From: Candidatus Hodarchaeota archaeon
Lineage (GTDB): Archaea; Asgardarchaeota; Heimdallarchaeia; Hodarchaeales; Hodarchaeaceae
Assembly (NCBI GenBank): GCA_016840285.1
Contig: JAEOSR010000043.1
Coordinates: 1-64,000 of the forward strand
Length of the DNA stretch: 64,000 bases
Direction of reading: 5' to 3'
A model generated the notes under the pieces. That model was not told the origin of the DNA, did no database searches, and saw nothing but the letters and a program-made list of their open reading frames with translations. The stretch's first letter is position 1, and each line of letters opens with the position of its first letter. Shown one piece after another: positions 43,254 to 52,078 of the stretch. Made by a program: the position numbers and the translations under genes.

Positions 43254-44906
43254 TTAATTGAACGAATTATGGATAATTTCTTGTTCTTGCGTATCTATGT
43301 CATATATTTTAAAGATCTCTAGGTTTATATCATTGAGTCGTTTTAATTGGGCGGAACTCGCTTCTTGGATGCTCCAAGGTAGACTATGAAGATTTTGTAT
43401 GTTATTATGCATTTTTATTAGATTTGAAGGCATTTTAATTGGCAGATCTTTTAAAAATCTGATTGGAATCTTTGGAAAGATTGTTTTTACTGAAGTAAAT
43501 CGCTGCATCAGGTAAAAAGACATTAATCTTGAATTCAATAATGCTTCAAGATAAATTAATTCAGAAATAGGCCTATTGGGTTTTAGAATGATCATGTAAA
43601 CATCACAAACACAAAAATGTTGATTAGGGTCATATACAGCAATTAACTCATGACCTATTCGTCGAAGCATAAGTTTTGGCTGTAAATAGTTGTTGAAATC
43701 TTTAAAAATAGACTTGTTATATTTATCGAATCTAATATAGCGAATACTTTGATCTAAACGGTATTTTCTAATAGATCGGCCAGCTATTAAGGGTACAAAT
43801 TCAGAATTAAGCTTATTATCTCTTGTTGAAGTTGATGTAAATCCGAGCTCAATACCTCGTGAGATTTGAACAATTTCTCTCAAAGGAATAGAATTTCTTT
43901 GGATTTTTTCTAAAATCATTTTTATTCTGGTACCAGGTGTTGGTAATAATAATTCATATGGATTATTCCAAATCTTTCTTTGAATGAGAGTTTGCTTCGT
44001 AAGGGGTAGATAGGGGGGATCTAAGGTATTCCCAACCCTTTCAAACTGAATTTTATGATTGTCACGTTCTTTTTGACACATATTCCTCTGTAGAAATATA
44101 ATGCAGGATTCTACATGAATTCCAGGAAAAATTTGATTATCAAAATTAATTATCTTAAGTATTTTAACATTTTGCAATAAGAATTGCCTGATATTTTGGT
44201 AATGATAATTGCTTAATAAATTACTAGGGATAATCATCCCTAACAAGCCCTTATCACGTAATAGCTGAATCGATCGTTCAATGAAAAGAATATAACTTTC
44301 GATCTCAGGATCAAACGCTTGATATAACTTCCTAAAGAGAATTTTTTCATCATGCGAGAAACTAATCCCATAGGGGGGATTTCCAAGAATAATATCGAAA
44401 CCACCTTTCGAAATTACTTCTGGCCACTCTAAAAACCAATGGAAAAGATATTTAACTCTTTGAGAATCTATTTCCTTAAGATTATGGTTTGAAATAAAGG
44501 ATCTATAAAGTTTTTGTGTTGACCAGGAATTATTCCATCCAATTGGTGTTGAAATACATCCTAATAAGGTATTACCTACTTTAAGAGATATATTAGTAAG
44601 TTTGTGATCCATTTTTTGATAATTGCTGTAAGCTAAGTGAACTGATTCAGGATTAATATCTAGTCCAAAACAATGTAGGGCTTCTTCCTTTCCTATTGTA
44701 TATGTCCGTTTTTGGAATTTCTTTGTAAATTCAATTAAAAATCGTCCATCTCCAACAGCTGGATCTAAGATTCTCAGCTTTTCATCTTTTTGTGCTGGTT
44801 CTCGGAATTCTTCCCAATATTCGAGGAGTACATTGACGATATATTTAATAATTGGATGTGGTGTGGGAACCGCTCCAAACTTACTCACTGAATCTGTGGT
44901 TACCAT
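43254..44906 (-). CDS. Adenine-specific DNA methyltransferase
   Basis: 550 residues. GAVPTPHPIIKYIVNVLLEYW starts the domain. Motif I is ILDPAVGDGRFLIEF (47-61), CFGLDINPESV follows, and the catalytic motif is DIILGNPPYG (NPPY 176-179). The specificity half begins at VQISRGIELGF (about 340). YLEALLNSRLMSFYLMQRFTSV and FLKDLPIKMP are typical of the Eco57I/TaqI class. No endonuclease gene is next to it: a class III aminotransferase is divergent on one side, and a 114-base open stretch (43144-43257) reads on from its end. Probably a solitary methyltransferase. Confidence 0.86.
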   Translation of the reverse strand: MVTTDSVSKFGAVPTPHPIIKYIVNVLLEYWEEFREPAQKDEKLRILDPAVGDGRFLIEFTKKFQKRTYTIGKEEALHCFGLDINPESVHLAYSNYQKMDHKLTNISLKVGNTLLGCISTPIGWNNSWSTQKLYRSFISNHNLKEIDSQRVKYLFHWFLEWPEVISKGGFDIILGNPPYGISFSHDEKILFRKLYQAFDPEIESYILFIERSIQLLRDKGLLGMIIPSNLLSNYHYQNIRQFLLQNVKILKIINFDNQIFPGIHVESCIIFLQRNMCQKERDNHKIQFERVGNTLDPPYLPLTKQTLIQRKIWNNPYELLLPTPGTRIKMILEKIQRNSIPLREIVQISRGIELGFTSTSTRDNKLNSEFVPLIAGRSIRKYRLDQSIRYIRFDKYNKSIFKDFNNYLQPKLMLRRIGHELIAVYDPNQHFCVCDVYMIILKPNRPISELIYLEALLNSRLMSFYLMQRFTSVKTIFPKIPIRFLKDLPIKMPSNLIKMHNNIQNLHSLPWSIQEASSAQLKRLNDINLEIFKIYDIDTQEQEIIHNSFN

Positions 44907-45108
44907 GATTTTTCTCCATGGAATTAGTAATGACTCTTGTGGAAGTGTTTCGTATATTGAAAACCAAGTTATTCCAGAATCACTTCAAAGGTCAACTTAT
45001 AAAATTTATAAATCTCCTCATAGATTCTCGTTTCTCTCAGTAATAAACCATAAAAAAAACAACAAAAATTGTCCATAAATAAAAGTCAGACATATTTAAG
45101 GAATTAAA

Positions 45109-46491
45109 GTGAGCAAAATGAAATTTGAGGAGTTTAGTTTTGCTGAAGCACCAAAAATTAGAGGTGATCTTCCAGGTATTCGGTCAAAAAAAATCCTACA
45201 ACGACAAAGGGAGATAGAGGGGAGCGCTCTCTCTTATCCACTTGGGTTACCAATTGTTATGGAGGAGGGAAGAGGTGCAACAGTTAAAGATATTGATGGT
45301 AATGTATTTATTGATTTTTTTGCTGGAGCTGGAGTATTAGCGCTCGGTCATTGCAATCCTATCATCTTAAAAGCAGTAAAAAAGCAGCAAAACAAAATCA
45401 CACATACATTAGATTTTCCAACTGAAATACGACTTGAATTGATTGAAAGAATAAGAAAAATTATGCCAGGTAGCCTGAAAGACAATGTAAAAGTTCAATT
45501 TGGGGGGCCTACTGGATCAGATGCAGTGGAAAGCGCCATCAAACTAGCTAAATATAATACAGATCGTCACTCCTTGATTGCGTTTGAGGGTAGTTATCAT
45601 GGAATGACTGCTACTGCATGTTCTTTAACTTCTGGAAAATTTTGGAAGGAAAAATATATTCCTATGATACCTGAAGTTCATTTTATTCCATATGCTTATT
45701 GCTATCGTTGTACTCTTAATAAAACACGAGATAATTGTAAATTAGATTGTGCAGCATTTTATGAGCATATTCTCGAGGATCCTCATTCTGGTGTCGTTCA
45801 ACCAGCAGCATCTATCATTGAACCTATTCAAGGGGAAGGGGGATCCATTGTACCTCCAAATGAATACATCAAAAAAATTGAAAAAATAAGCAGATCTTAT
45901 AATGTCCCCATAATTTTTGACGAAATTCAGGCTGGATTTTGTAGAACTGGCGAATTTTTTTCTTTTCAACATTCAGGAGCTTCTCCAGATATTATAACGA
46001 TGTCTAAAGCTTTGGGTGGAGGATTTCCTCTCTCTGCTATAGCTTATAGAGAAGATCTTGATGTATGGAAAAAAGCAGCGCATATAGGGACATTTAGGGG
46101 AAATGTGACCGCAATGGCGGCTGGTGTGGCCTCTATAGACTTTTTTACAGAAAATTCAGTCAATAGTCATGTTAATGAAATTGGAGCTTTCATTCTTAAC
46201 AAATTAAAAACATTGGAGATTAACTCCAATATTGTTGGAGAAGTAAGAGGTAAGGGGCTCATGCTTGGTGTGGAGTTTGTTGAAAATAAAGAAACTAAAA
46301 AACCTGCACCAGAGTTTACAGCTAAAGTGAGAGAAGAAAGCTTCATTCGGGGATTACTCATTGAACTTGGTGGCCATTACAATAACGTTGCTAGATTCTT
46401 ACCCCCCCTCATCATAACAAAGGAATTAGCGGGAATAGGTGTGGAAATATTTGAAGAGGCTGTAAACAAAGTAGAGAAAAGCGTCTTTTAA
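45109..46491 (+). CDS. Class III aminotransferase (4-aminobutyrate/acetylornithine type)
   Basis: 460-residue fold-type I PLP enzyme. GNVFIDFFAGAGVLALGHCNP is near 64-84. SYHGMTATACSLTSG is near 162. FDEIQAGFCRTGEFF supplies the PLP-binding aspartate near 268. The Schiff-base lysine lies in TMSKALGGGFPLSA near 297. GTFRGNVTAMAAGVAS is near 325. The internal CTLNKTRDNCKLDC cluster (about 204-217) is extra to many members and may bind metal. Start is GTG 45109. It is likely a GABA, diaminobutyrate or ornithine transaminase. The peptidase gene converges on it, with a four-base overlap. Confidence 0.9.
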   Translation: MSKMKFEEFSFAEAPKIRGDLPGIRSKKILQRQREIEGSALSYPLGLPIVMEEGRGATVKDIDGNVFIDFFAGAGVLALGHCNPIILKAVKKQQNKITHTLDFPTEIRLELIERIRKIMPGSLKDNVKVQFGGPTGSDAVESAIKLAKYNTDRHSLIAFEGSYHGMTATACSLTSGKFWKEKYIPMIPEVHFIPYAYCYRCTLNKTRDNCKLDCAAFYEHILEDPHSGVVQPAASIIEPIQGEGGSIVPPNEYIKKIEKISRSYNVPIIFDEIQAGFCRTGEFFSFQHSGASPDIITMSKALGGGFPLSAIAYREDLDVWKKAAHIGTFRGNVTAMAAGVASIDFFTENSVNSHVNEIGAFILNKLKTLEINSNIVGEVRGKGLMLGVEFVENKETKKPAPEFTAKVREESFIRGLLIELGGHYNNVARFLPPLIITKELAGIGVEIFEEAVNKVEKSVF

Positions 46492-47678
46492 TACTCCCCC
46501 CAAAGTTTAACAAATCGTGTGTAGAATTCCATGGCTTTTACAAGGTGATCAATAGGAACTTGATCCTCTGTTGTGTGAGCAAATTTATCATTTCCAGGCC
46601 CAAAACCTATTGTTGGAATATCAAAAATTCCTTTCGTAGCTGCACCATTCGTTGAAAATCGCCAGTAATAAAGCATCGGGTCTTTATCAAATTGAGTTTC
46701 ATAAGCTTTAATAGCAGTTTGAACTAAGGGATGTGATTCTTCCATATACCAGGAAGGATAATAGGCTTTTACAGGGTAGATAACCCCATTCTTACTTTGA
46801 TATTTGTGTTCTGGAACATAAACTTCTGCTTTAGCCCGTTTTACCGAATCTAGAGATTTAAATTCATTGAGAACACTCTCTTCTGAATCTTCTGAGGTTA
46901 ATCTTCTATCTATATGGATTGTCGTGCTATCTGAAGTAGCATTAATGGAAGGGGAGGTTGAGCGAATATCAGTAACAGACACATTTCCTTTGCCAAATAT
47001 GGGATCAACTTTGAGTTTGGAGTCCATTCTCTCAATATCTAAGATTATGGGGGCCATTTTATAAATAGCATTCTCTCCATATTCTGGGGCTGCGCCATGG
47101 CTTGAAATACCAGTTGTATGGACTTTTACGTCAATTCTACCCCGATGGCCAATAGCAATATTTAAATTGGAAGGTTCACTAAGAACAACAGCCTCTGGAA
47201 TCACACTGTCTTCTTTGATAATATATTGCCAGTTTAATCCTTCATAAATTTCCTCTTGAACAGAAGCAACAATATAGAGTGTAATGTTCTCCGGGATCCC
47301 AATTTCTTTCAAAATATTTCCAACGTAGATGATCGAAGCAAGCCCCCCTTTTTGATCACAAGCCCCTCGTCCAAAAATAATTCCATTTTCGAGTTTTCCT
47401 TCGAAAGGGTCATATTCCCAGCTTTCTGGATCCCCAACTTCGACTGTATCCACATGTCCATCAATAGCAAGAATTTTTTCACCAGTTCCGATTTTTCCCA
47501 ATAAATTACCCATGCTATCGATCTGAATATTATAACCAATTAGTTCCATTTCTTCTTTTATTCGTTCAATAACTTGAACTTCATTTCCAGTTGTAGAAGG
47601 AATGGCTATTAATTCCCTAGTAAAGTCTGTTACTGTTTGTTTAAGAGACTTAGCAGTATTTTTTATCTTAGTGTTCAT
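46488..47678 (-). CDS. M20 family metallopeptidase/deacylase (ArgE/DapE/YgeY-like)
   Basis: 396-residue di-zinc hydrolase. AIDGHVDTVEVGD (H74, D76) is the first metal site. IFGRGACDQKGGLAS near 106-120 gives the bridging aspartate, and ASVQEEIYEGL the catalytic glutamate. Other landmarks are VLSEPSNL with a metal ligand, FSTNGAATKGI and IGFGPGNDKFAHTTEDQV with the final histidine. The pattern matches the YgeY branch, found with purine or selenium-associated catabolism. Substrate is unknown. Next to the aminotransferase, it suggests amino-acid or peptide degradation. Confidence 0.88.
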   Translation of the reverse strand: MNTKIKNTAKSLKQTVTDFTRELIAIPSTTGNEVQVIERIKEEMELIGYNIQIDSMGNLLGKIGTGEKILAIDGHVDTVEVGDPESWEYDPFEGKLENGIIFGRGACDQKGGLASIIYVGNILKEIGIPENITLYIVASVQEEIYEGLNWQYIIKEDSVIPEAVVLSEPSNLNIAIGHRGRIDVKVHTTGISSHGAAPEYGENAIYKMAPIILDIERMDSKLKVDPIFGKGNVSVTDIRSTSPSINATSDSTTIHIDRRLTSEDSEESVLNEFKSLDSVKRAKAEVYVPEHKYQSKNGVIYPVKAYYPSWYMEESHPLVQTAIKAYETQFDKDPMLYYWRFSTNGAATKGIFDIPTIGFGPGNDKFAHTTEDQVPIDHLVKAMEFYTRFVKLWGEY

Positions 47679-47965
47679 AGTTATTACCTAGGTAACCTTT
47701 TCTTTGATAGCTTATACTCATATCATAAATATTGAGGAATATTTTGTGTTAGTATTGGCTAATTTGATAATTTCTCCTTGCTTCTTTAAAAACATTGAGC
47801 CAATTTTTCTTCTATTGATGAGGAACAGTGCTAGTGACTAAAGATCTACTCATTGAATCCAATAACTATTTATAGCTGATAGAGGTAAAAAAACCTAGCT
47901 TAGCTTAACGCTAAAAACTAAGGTAAGAAAGGTATAACCACATAAGAAAAAGAGTATGAAGACTT

Positions 47966-48127
47966 GTGAATATAAAGATTGGTTATTATTCCTATGGAAA
48001 ATTTCCTTTTAATGAAGAAATACATTTAGAACATATTAAAAAAGGAATTTTCATACGATATTCAACGACTCAGCCCATCTGTATGGGATTTAATGAAATG
48101 AGGTTCATAAATTGCAGAATGATGTAA
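47966..48127 (+). CDS. Possible small protein upstream of the longin-like gene
   Basis: GTG-started 53-codon frame (IKIGYYSYGKFPFNEEIHLE ... FNEMRFINCRMM). The composition is protein-like, with no long hydrophobic run. It overlaps the TTG start of the next gene by 16 bases. No good ribosome-binding site is visible. The 287 bases before it (47679-47965) contain nothing I can support as a gene; there is an imperfect AT-rich hairpin and no terminator. Confidence 0.3.
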   Translation: MNIKIGYYSYGKFPFNEEIHLEHIKKGIFIRYSTTQPICMGFNEMRFINCRMM

Positions 48128-49218
48128 TTTTCTCGGTATTTGACCGCAAAAAAGGCCCTGTTATATTATATTCTTCACTAGATTCCCCAGACAGCGCGAA
48201 AAAGGTCGCAGTCAGATCATTTATTGCCATTGGTGCAATGGAGGAGCAAACAGATCTGAGCGGTAAACATGCTGTAGTACCTCTACCAGGTCTTAATAAA
48301 ATAGCCTTCTATTACATGTTTAAAGTAGAAAGAAAAGAAACAAGTGATGAACCACCCTTATGGGCCACAATCGGATACATGAATGAAAGTACTGAATCGA
48401 TTGATTTTTATCGTACTTTACCTATTATTCAAGAACATATCCAAAAAATCGTTGAATTGATTCAGAAAAACTTTTCTTATTCAGATCATGATAATACGTT
48501 GAATACTGTAATCATTGAATCCATTTCATCTCTCCAGACACTCCAGGAGGAGTCAGTAAAACCCACTCCTGGCCCTATGCCTGAACCAACTATAATTCCG
48601 CAAGAGGTTACTACTCCAGAAGTCAGTTATGAGGATTTCAAGATTGGTGATCTTTCCTTTTTATTTGAGTATTTTCCCGAAGATCTTGACAAAGTGATTT
48701 ATGCACTTATGCTCGAAGAACCAGTTTTAATCATTGGTAATATTAAGGACATTGTACAAAAAGTTGTTGCTTCACTTGAATTTCTTGTTCCTCATAGACT
48801 TCTAACAAAGAAATATCTAACTACTTACATTGATCCTAAAGGTAACGACATCTTAATCTGTTCTTCTCATGTCAATTTCTTGAAGAAATACAAGACTTTC
48901 GTTAATGTTAATGTCGATAAACGTAAAATAGATTCAAAAATAAAGGGAGTCCCATCGATTAGCAATTTAATTAATACTCTTCAAATTGCTCCTAAAAATA
49001 CGCAGAGAACGGTTATCAAAACTTATGTTGATAAACTCCTTGCAAAAGCTGCTAAACTCATGGAATTATGTGAGAAAGAACAGATAGGTCGTGGGGAAAT
49101 TTACAATTTTCGTGGCGATTTAAAAGGGGATGAACTCAATGTCGTTATTGCTTTGGTTCGAAAATATGCACCGCAGTTCGAAGGAAAATTATTCCATTTT
49201 GCACGATCACTGGTATAA
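48112..49218 (+). CDS. Longin-like protein with possible DENN-like domain
   Basis: 368 residues. Start is TTG 48112: an in-frame TGA at 48094 excludes anything earlier, and GAGG lies eight bases upstream. Residues 1-125 look like a longin domain: IFSVFDRKKGPVILYSSL, then VVPLPGLNKIAFYYMFKVER and a helix (IIQEHIQKIVELIQ). A proline-rich linker (150-170) follows. Residues 183-275 resemble the core of DENN modules: VIYALMLEEPVLIIGNIKDI, FLVPHRLLTKKYLTTYI, ILICSSHVNFLKKY and FVNVNVDKRKI. Longin-DENN proteins are exchange factors or scaffolds for Rab/Rag GTPases in eukaryotes. The longin call is moderate and the DENN call is a hypothesis. Confidence 0.6.
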   Translation: MQNDVIFSVFDRKKGPVILYSSLDSPDSAKKVAVRSFIAIGAMEEQTDLSGKHAVVPLPGLNKIAFYYMFKVERKETSDEPPLWATIGYMNESTESIDFYRTLPIIQEHIQKIVELIQKNFSYSDHDNTLNTVIIESISSLQTLQEESVKPTPGPMPEPTIIPQEVTTPEVSYEDFKIGDLSFLFEYFPEDLDKVIYALMLEEPVLIIGNIKDIVQKVVASLEFLVPHRLLTKKYLTTYIDPKGNDILICSSHVNFLKKYKTFVNVNVDKRKIDSKIKGVPSISNLINTLQIAPKNTQRTVIKTYVDKLLAKAAKLMELCEKEQIGRGEIYNFRGDLKGDELNVVIALVRKYAPQFEGKLFHFARSLV

Positions 49219-49654
49219 TCTCCACCATTCCTAACATCAAAGCATCTAAAAACGTAGAACAGCACAGAATGAATCAAACACCTCAAATGCTTTAAATAGA
49301 GTGAGAACACCAATAAATGAAAATTTGACAAGACTCGGGGACAGTTTAGGGTGTTTCTGTAGCTTATCGAATCCATTTCTTAAAACATTGAATAATGGCT
49401 CCATTTATTATGGTTTATATTAGCCTTAATTCTTCAAAAGAAGAAGAAACAAATGACGGAAAAAGCACGCCTCTGTTACAAGGATGTGATAATTTTGTAT
49501 TTTATCACTCATCACAGTATTAATTGATCTTACTGAATTGAGTCTTGTATTTACCTGAATATTACAAACTTTCAACAAAAATAAGAACAATATTAAAATA
49601 AAAAAAATTGATTCTTTATAACTCCTTTTACTCATTTTAACAAGTTGATTTAAG
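49219..49654. other. Intergenic region, possibly a small antisense-strand gene
   Basis: 436 bases. A minus-strand frame (49426-49635, ATG at 49635) would encode 69 residues with a signal-anchor-like start (SIFFILILFLFLLKVC). It has no ribosome-binding site and I do not accept it. The rest has no reading frame, repeat or strong promoter. Confidence 0.3.
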
Positions 49655-50512
49655 TTGCCAACATTGATAGATGCTGCGCTGGAAGCATTAGTTAAGCTAT
49701 TAACTTTTATTGTAATATATTTCTTCGAGTTATTACCAGGTATAGTAATGGGCTCCCTAACAGTAATAATTGGCATTATAGTATATTTCGTTGGGAAAAA
49801 GAAAAATCTGCAATTGATGGATCATGCGTTTAAATTAGTCAATCACACGGGGGGAGACAAGATAGTTAATTTTGATTTAGTAGAAGAGAGCACAATAGGA
49901 AGAACTTATCTTGGAGAAGTTAAACCAGAGCTTTCATTGACTAATTTTCGCGTCCATTTTGCAATGGTACAACGACATCTCCTTCTAAGCAAAATAGCAT
50001 CTATACTAAAAAAACGCTGCGATTATATTCTTCTAGAAGCTGAACCAAGTGACAGAGTTGTCAAACGTTATCAACTTGAAATTCTACCAAAACGTGAAGA
50101 AAAAAGGATCAAGGCCTTGGTAGAAATGCTTGGAAAATTAGAAACCATGGAAATTGGAAACCCTAAGCTTGAGGAAATATTCATATTCCGGGTAAATGAT
50201 GCTGAATTTTTTCATAAAGCGTTTCATGTGGGCAAGCGACTCATTAAGAATCTTTACTCTCAAAGAAATCACCTTATTAGGCTTTCATATTATCCACTAG
50301 AAACACCCTCCATCCGTTTAGTCGCGGAATTGAACGAGAGATTCAACCCTAAAATATTAATCGAAATATTATTCGATTTAACAACTAATATAACAAAACT
50401 TGGCAATAAAGGATATTATGCAAAACAACGTCACTTACGTGTATTTAAAGATAAAAATGTTGAAAAAGATAAACAACGCCGTTATAAAGATAGACGACGC
50501 CGTTTTGAATAA
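49655..50512 (+). CDS. Single-anchor membrane protein, unknown
   Basis: 285 residues, TTG start. One long or two close helices near the N-terminus (LVKLLTFIVIYFFELLPGIV, then VMGSLTVIIGIIVYFVG; about 13-47) are followed by a soluble, mixed α/β body. The C-terminus is very basic (KDKQRRYKDRRRRFE), so it may contact nucleic acid or lipid head groups. I do not recognise the family. It follows the longin-like gene on the same strand by 436 bases. Confidence 0.6.
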   Translation: MPTLIDAALEALVKLLTFIVIYFFELLPGIVMGSLTVIIGIIVYFVGKKKNLQLMDHAFKLVNHTGGDKIVNFDLVEESTIGRTYLGEVKPELSLTNFRVHFAMVQRHLLLSKIASILKKRCDYILLEAEPSDRVVKRYQLEILPKREEKRIKALVEMLGKLETMEIGNPKLEEIFIFRVNDAEFFHKAFHVGKRLIKNLYSQRNHLIRLSYYPLETPSIRLVAELNERFNPKILIEILFDLTTNITKLGNKGYYAKQRHLRVFKDKNVEKDKQRRYKDRRRRFE

Positions 50513-50780
50513 ATGATGAAAGTAAGGATTTATTGAGAAAGGTATTAGCTTTTCTCACAAATTTCTTCGATATTAATCTTTTCTCTTTTAAGCATGAGCA
50601 ATTTGAATTTTTTCGTCGCTCTATCTTCGAATCCTAAATACATTTACAGATTTAGGGGCTACAGGCGAACGTGCAATTACAGTTAAAACGTTGAAAAAAA
50701 AGATAAATAGTGTTGTGTGAAGTAAATATGTAGCAGAAAACACCAGAATAAATTTTTTATTAGGATTTTTGATGAGATTT

Positions 50781-51371
50781 CTAATTTTCTTGTTGAGCTT
50801 GAATAGATCGAATTTTATTACTGATTTTTTTTCGTAGATCAAACACATCTATTAATTCCCCAGAACTATCGAAAATTGTTAAGGGATCAGAAAAGATTAC
50901 TTTTTGTGGTCGTTTGGGAAAACGATAGATTGGTAATTCTACGTATTCTCCTTCCAAGTCGTCTGCATATATGCGGATGCTGAAACCTTTGATTCCAATA
51001 GCTGAAGTAGCTATTGATAGAGCTACTAGTGAGAATTCACTCCATTTGTATTCAAATAAACGTTTACCCACCTTTAATGAGAAATTATTTTTCCCTAGGA
51101 TTATCTCCCTCCTGACATAACGAGTATAGTAGAGGTAAGTGAGCGTAAGGCCTCCGATAAATAGAACAATAACCGAACCCAGATCAATTGCAATTAATAT
51201 CTCTCCCAGAACCTGTGCTATTGACAATCGAATTAATACAAAACCTATCGTTTCGATAGCTATAGTTGTTAAGAAAATAATAAATATTGTTAAGCCTGCT
51301 TTAGTTTTTATCATTATTGGAAATGGGTCTTGTTTTGTAGAGGTTGTATTTTGAGTTTCTGCTTTGGCCAT
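50781..51371 (-). CDS. Membrane protein with possible PH-like soluble domain
   Basis: 196 residues. Two N-terminal transmembrane helices (about 25-80) end in LTYLYYTRYVRREIILGKNN. A strand-rich segment of ~100 residues follows: FSLKVGKRLFEYKWSEFSLVALS..., YADDLEGEYVELPIYRF. It is reminiscent of bacterial PH-like (YcxB/bPH) domains. Function unknown. It lies 11 bases after the preceding gene (51383-51940) on the same strand, so they are one operon. The last ~75 bases also lie in an overlapping frame not accepted as a gene. Confidence 0.55.
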   Translation of the reverse strand: MAKAETQNTTSTKQDPFPIMIKTKAGLTIFIIFLTTIAIETIGFVLIRLSIAQVLGEILIAIDLGSVIVLFIGGLTLTYLYYTRYVRREIILGKNNFSLKVGKRLFEYKWSEFSLVALSIATSAIGIKGFSIRIYADDLEGEYVELPIYRFPKRPQKVIFSDPLTIFDSSGELIDVFDLRKKISNKIRSIQAQQEN

Positions 51372-51382
51372 TCATATACCTC

Positions 51383-51940
51383 TTACTCTTTTCCTTTTTT
51401 CAGATTTTTCGGGTGAAAGATTTTCGCACCACGCCGAGCAATAAAACTGTCTGAATTGTATATTGCTATATTTTTGAGATCAGCATACACTAAACCTAGC
51501 TCACGGGATGTATGACGATTAATGTTATGGATGACTTTGGAAGGAAGCTTACCTTCGCCAAAAAATAATAACCAATACCATTCAAATTCCATTATTTCCC
51601 TGACACTGCCAGATTCACGCATATAACTAACTAATGTTGACCATCTTGCGTTTGTAGCATTTTCAAGGTGTATTGCTGCACATCCAACCCTATAAGTAGG
51701 AGAAGCCATAAATGAAAAAGCTCTAGATAAGACGAAACCTCTGTCTCTCACTCCTCCATAAATCAAGGAGTCAATGTCATGTTTTTGGTGATCTTCTTTC
51801 CTTTTTTTACGCATACTAGCAATATTAAAATCTCTAATAGCAACATTAAAAGTCGCAATCCAACGTCCCCCTTTCATCATTAGTTCTTTTTCTACGTAAC
51901 GGAGATATTCTTCCTTCTTAGTCAATTTTTGAGAAGACAC
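51383..51940 (-). CDS. Hypothetical basic protein
   Basis: 185 residues, not recognised. The N-terminus is charged (KLTKKEEYLRYVEKELMMKG). A middle part with IYGGVRDRGFVLSRAFSFMA and RVGCAAIHLENATNARWSTL looks like a compact enzyme-like or nucleic-acid-related fold, and the C-terminus is basic. There is no membrane segment. No known motif is clear. The operon partner is the PH-like membrane protein. Confidence 0.5.
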   Translation of the reverse strand: MSSQKLTKKEEYLRYVEKELMMKGGRWIATFNVAIRDFNIASMRKKRKEDHQKHDIDSLIYGGVRDRGFVLSRAFSFMASPTYRVGCAAIHLENATNARWSTLVSYMRESGSVREIMEFEWYWLLFFGEGKLPSKVIHNINRHTSRELGLVYADLKNIAIYNSDSFIARRGAKIFHPKNLKKGKE

Positions 51941-52025
51941 AGTTTTTCGTTTTCGCTTAGCTTTTTAAGATCTTCCATAATAACCAAAAAATAAAGAAGA
52001 TAAAAACATTACAAAAAAATTTTTT

Positions 52026-52062
52026 CACAATCAAAATTATCTAGGATTAGAAAAAAAAGGGG
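52026..52062 (-). terminator. U-tract terminator after the APC permease
   Basis: Reading the minus strand beyond the permease stop, a pyrimidine run ends in T8 (52051-52058), and a further T7 run is centred near 52020. Archaeal RNA polymerase stops at such U tracts without needing a hairpin. No inverted repeat is present. Confidence 0.5.
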
Positions 52063-52078
52063 GAGAGGGGAAAGAATT

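Noticed and set aside
43144..43257. Open 37-codon stretch on the minus strand beyond the methyltransferase stop (ends KTVQAALSFL)
   Set aside because: It reads like protein, but has no start codon apart from one deep inside and no visible partner frame. It may be a remnant, but cannot be supported.
49426..49635. 69-codon minus-strand frame with a signal-anchor-like start
   Set aside because: No ribosome-binding site, and the frame continues through the start of the opposite gene, which suggests chance.
50621..50848. 75-codon minus-strand frame with a hydrophobic middle
   Set aside because: It begins inside the PH-like membrane protein gene in another frame and has no start signal of its own; probably chance in AT-rich DNA.
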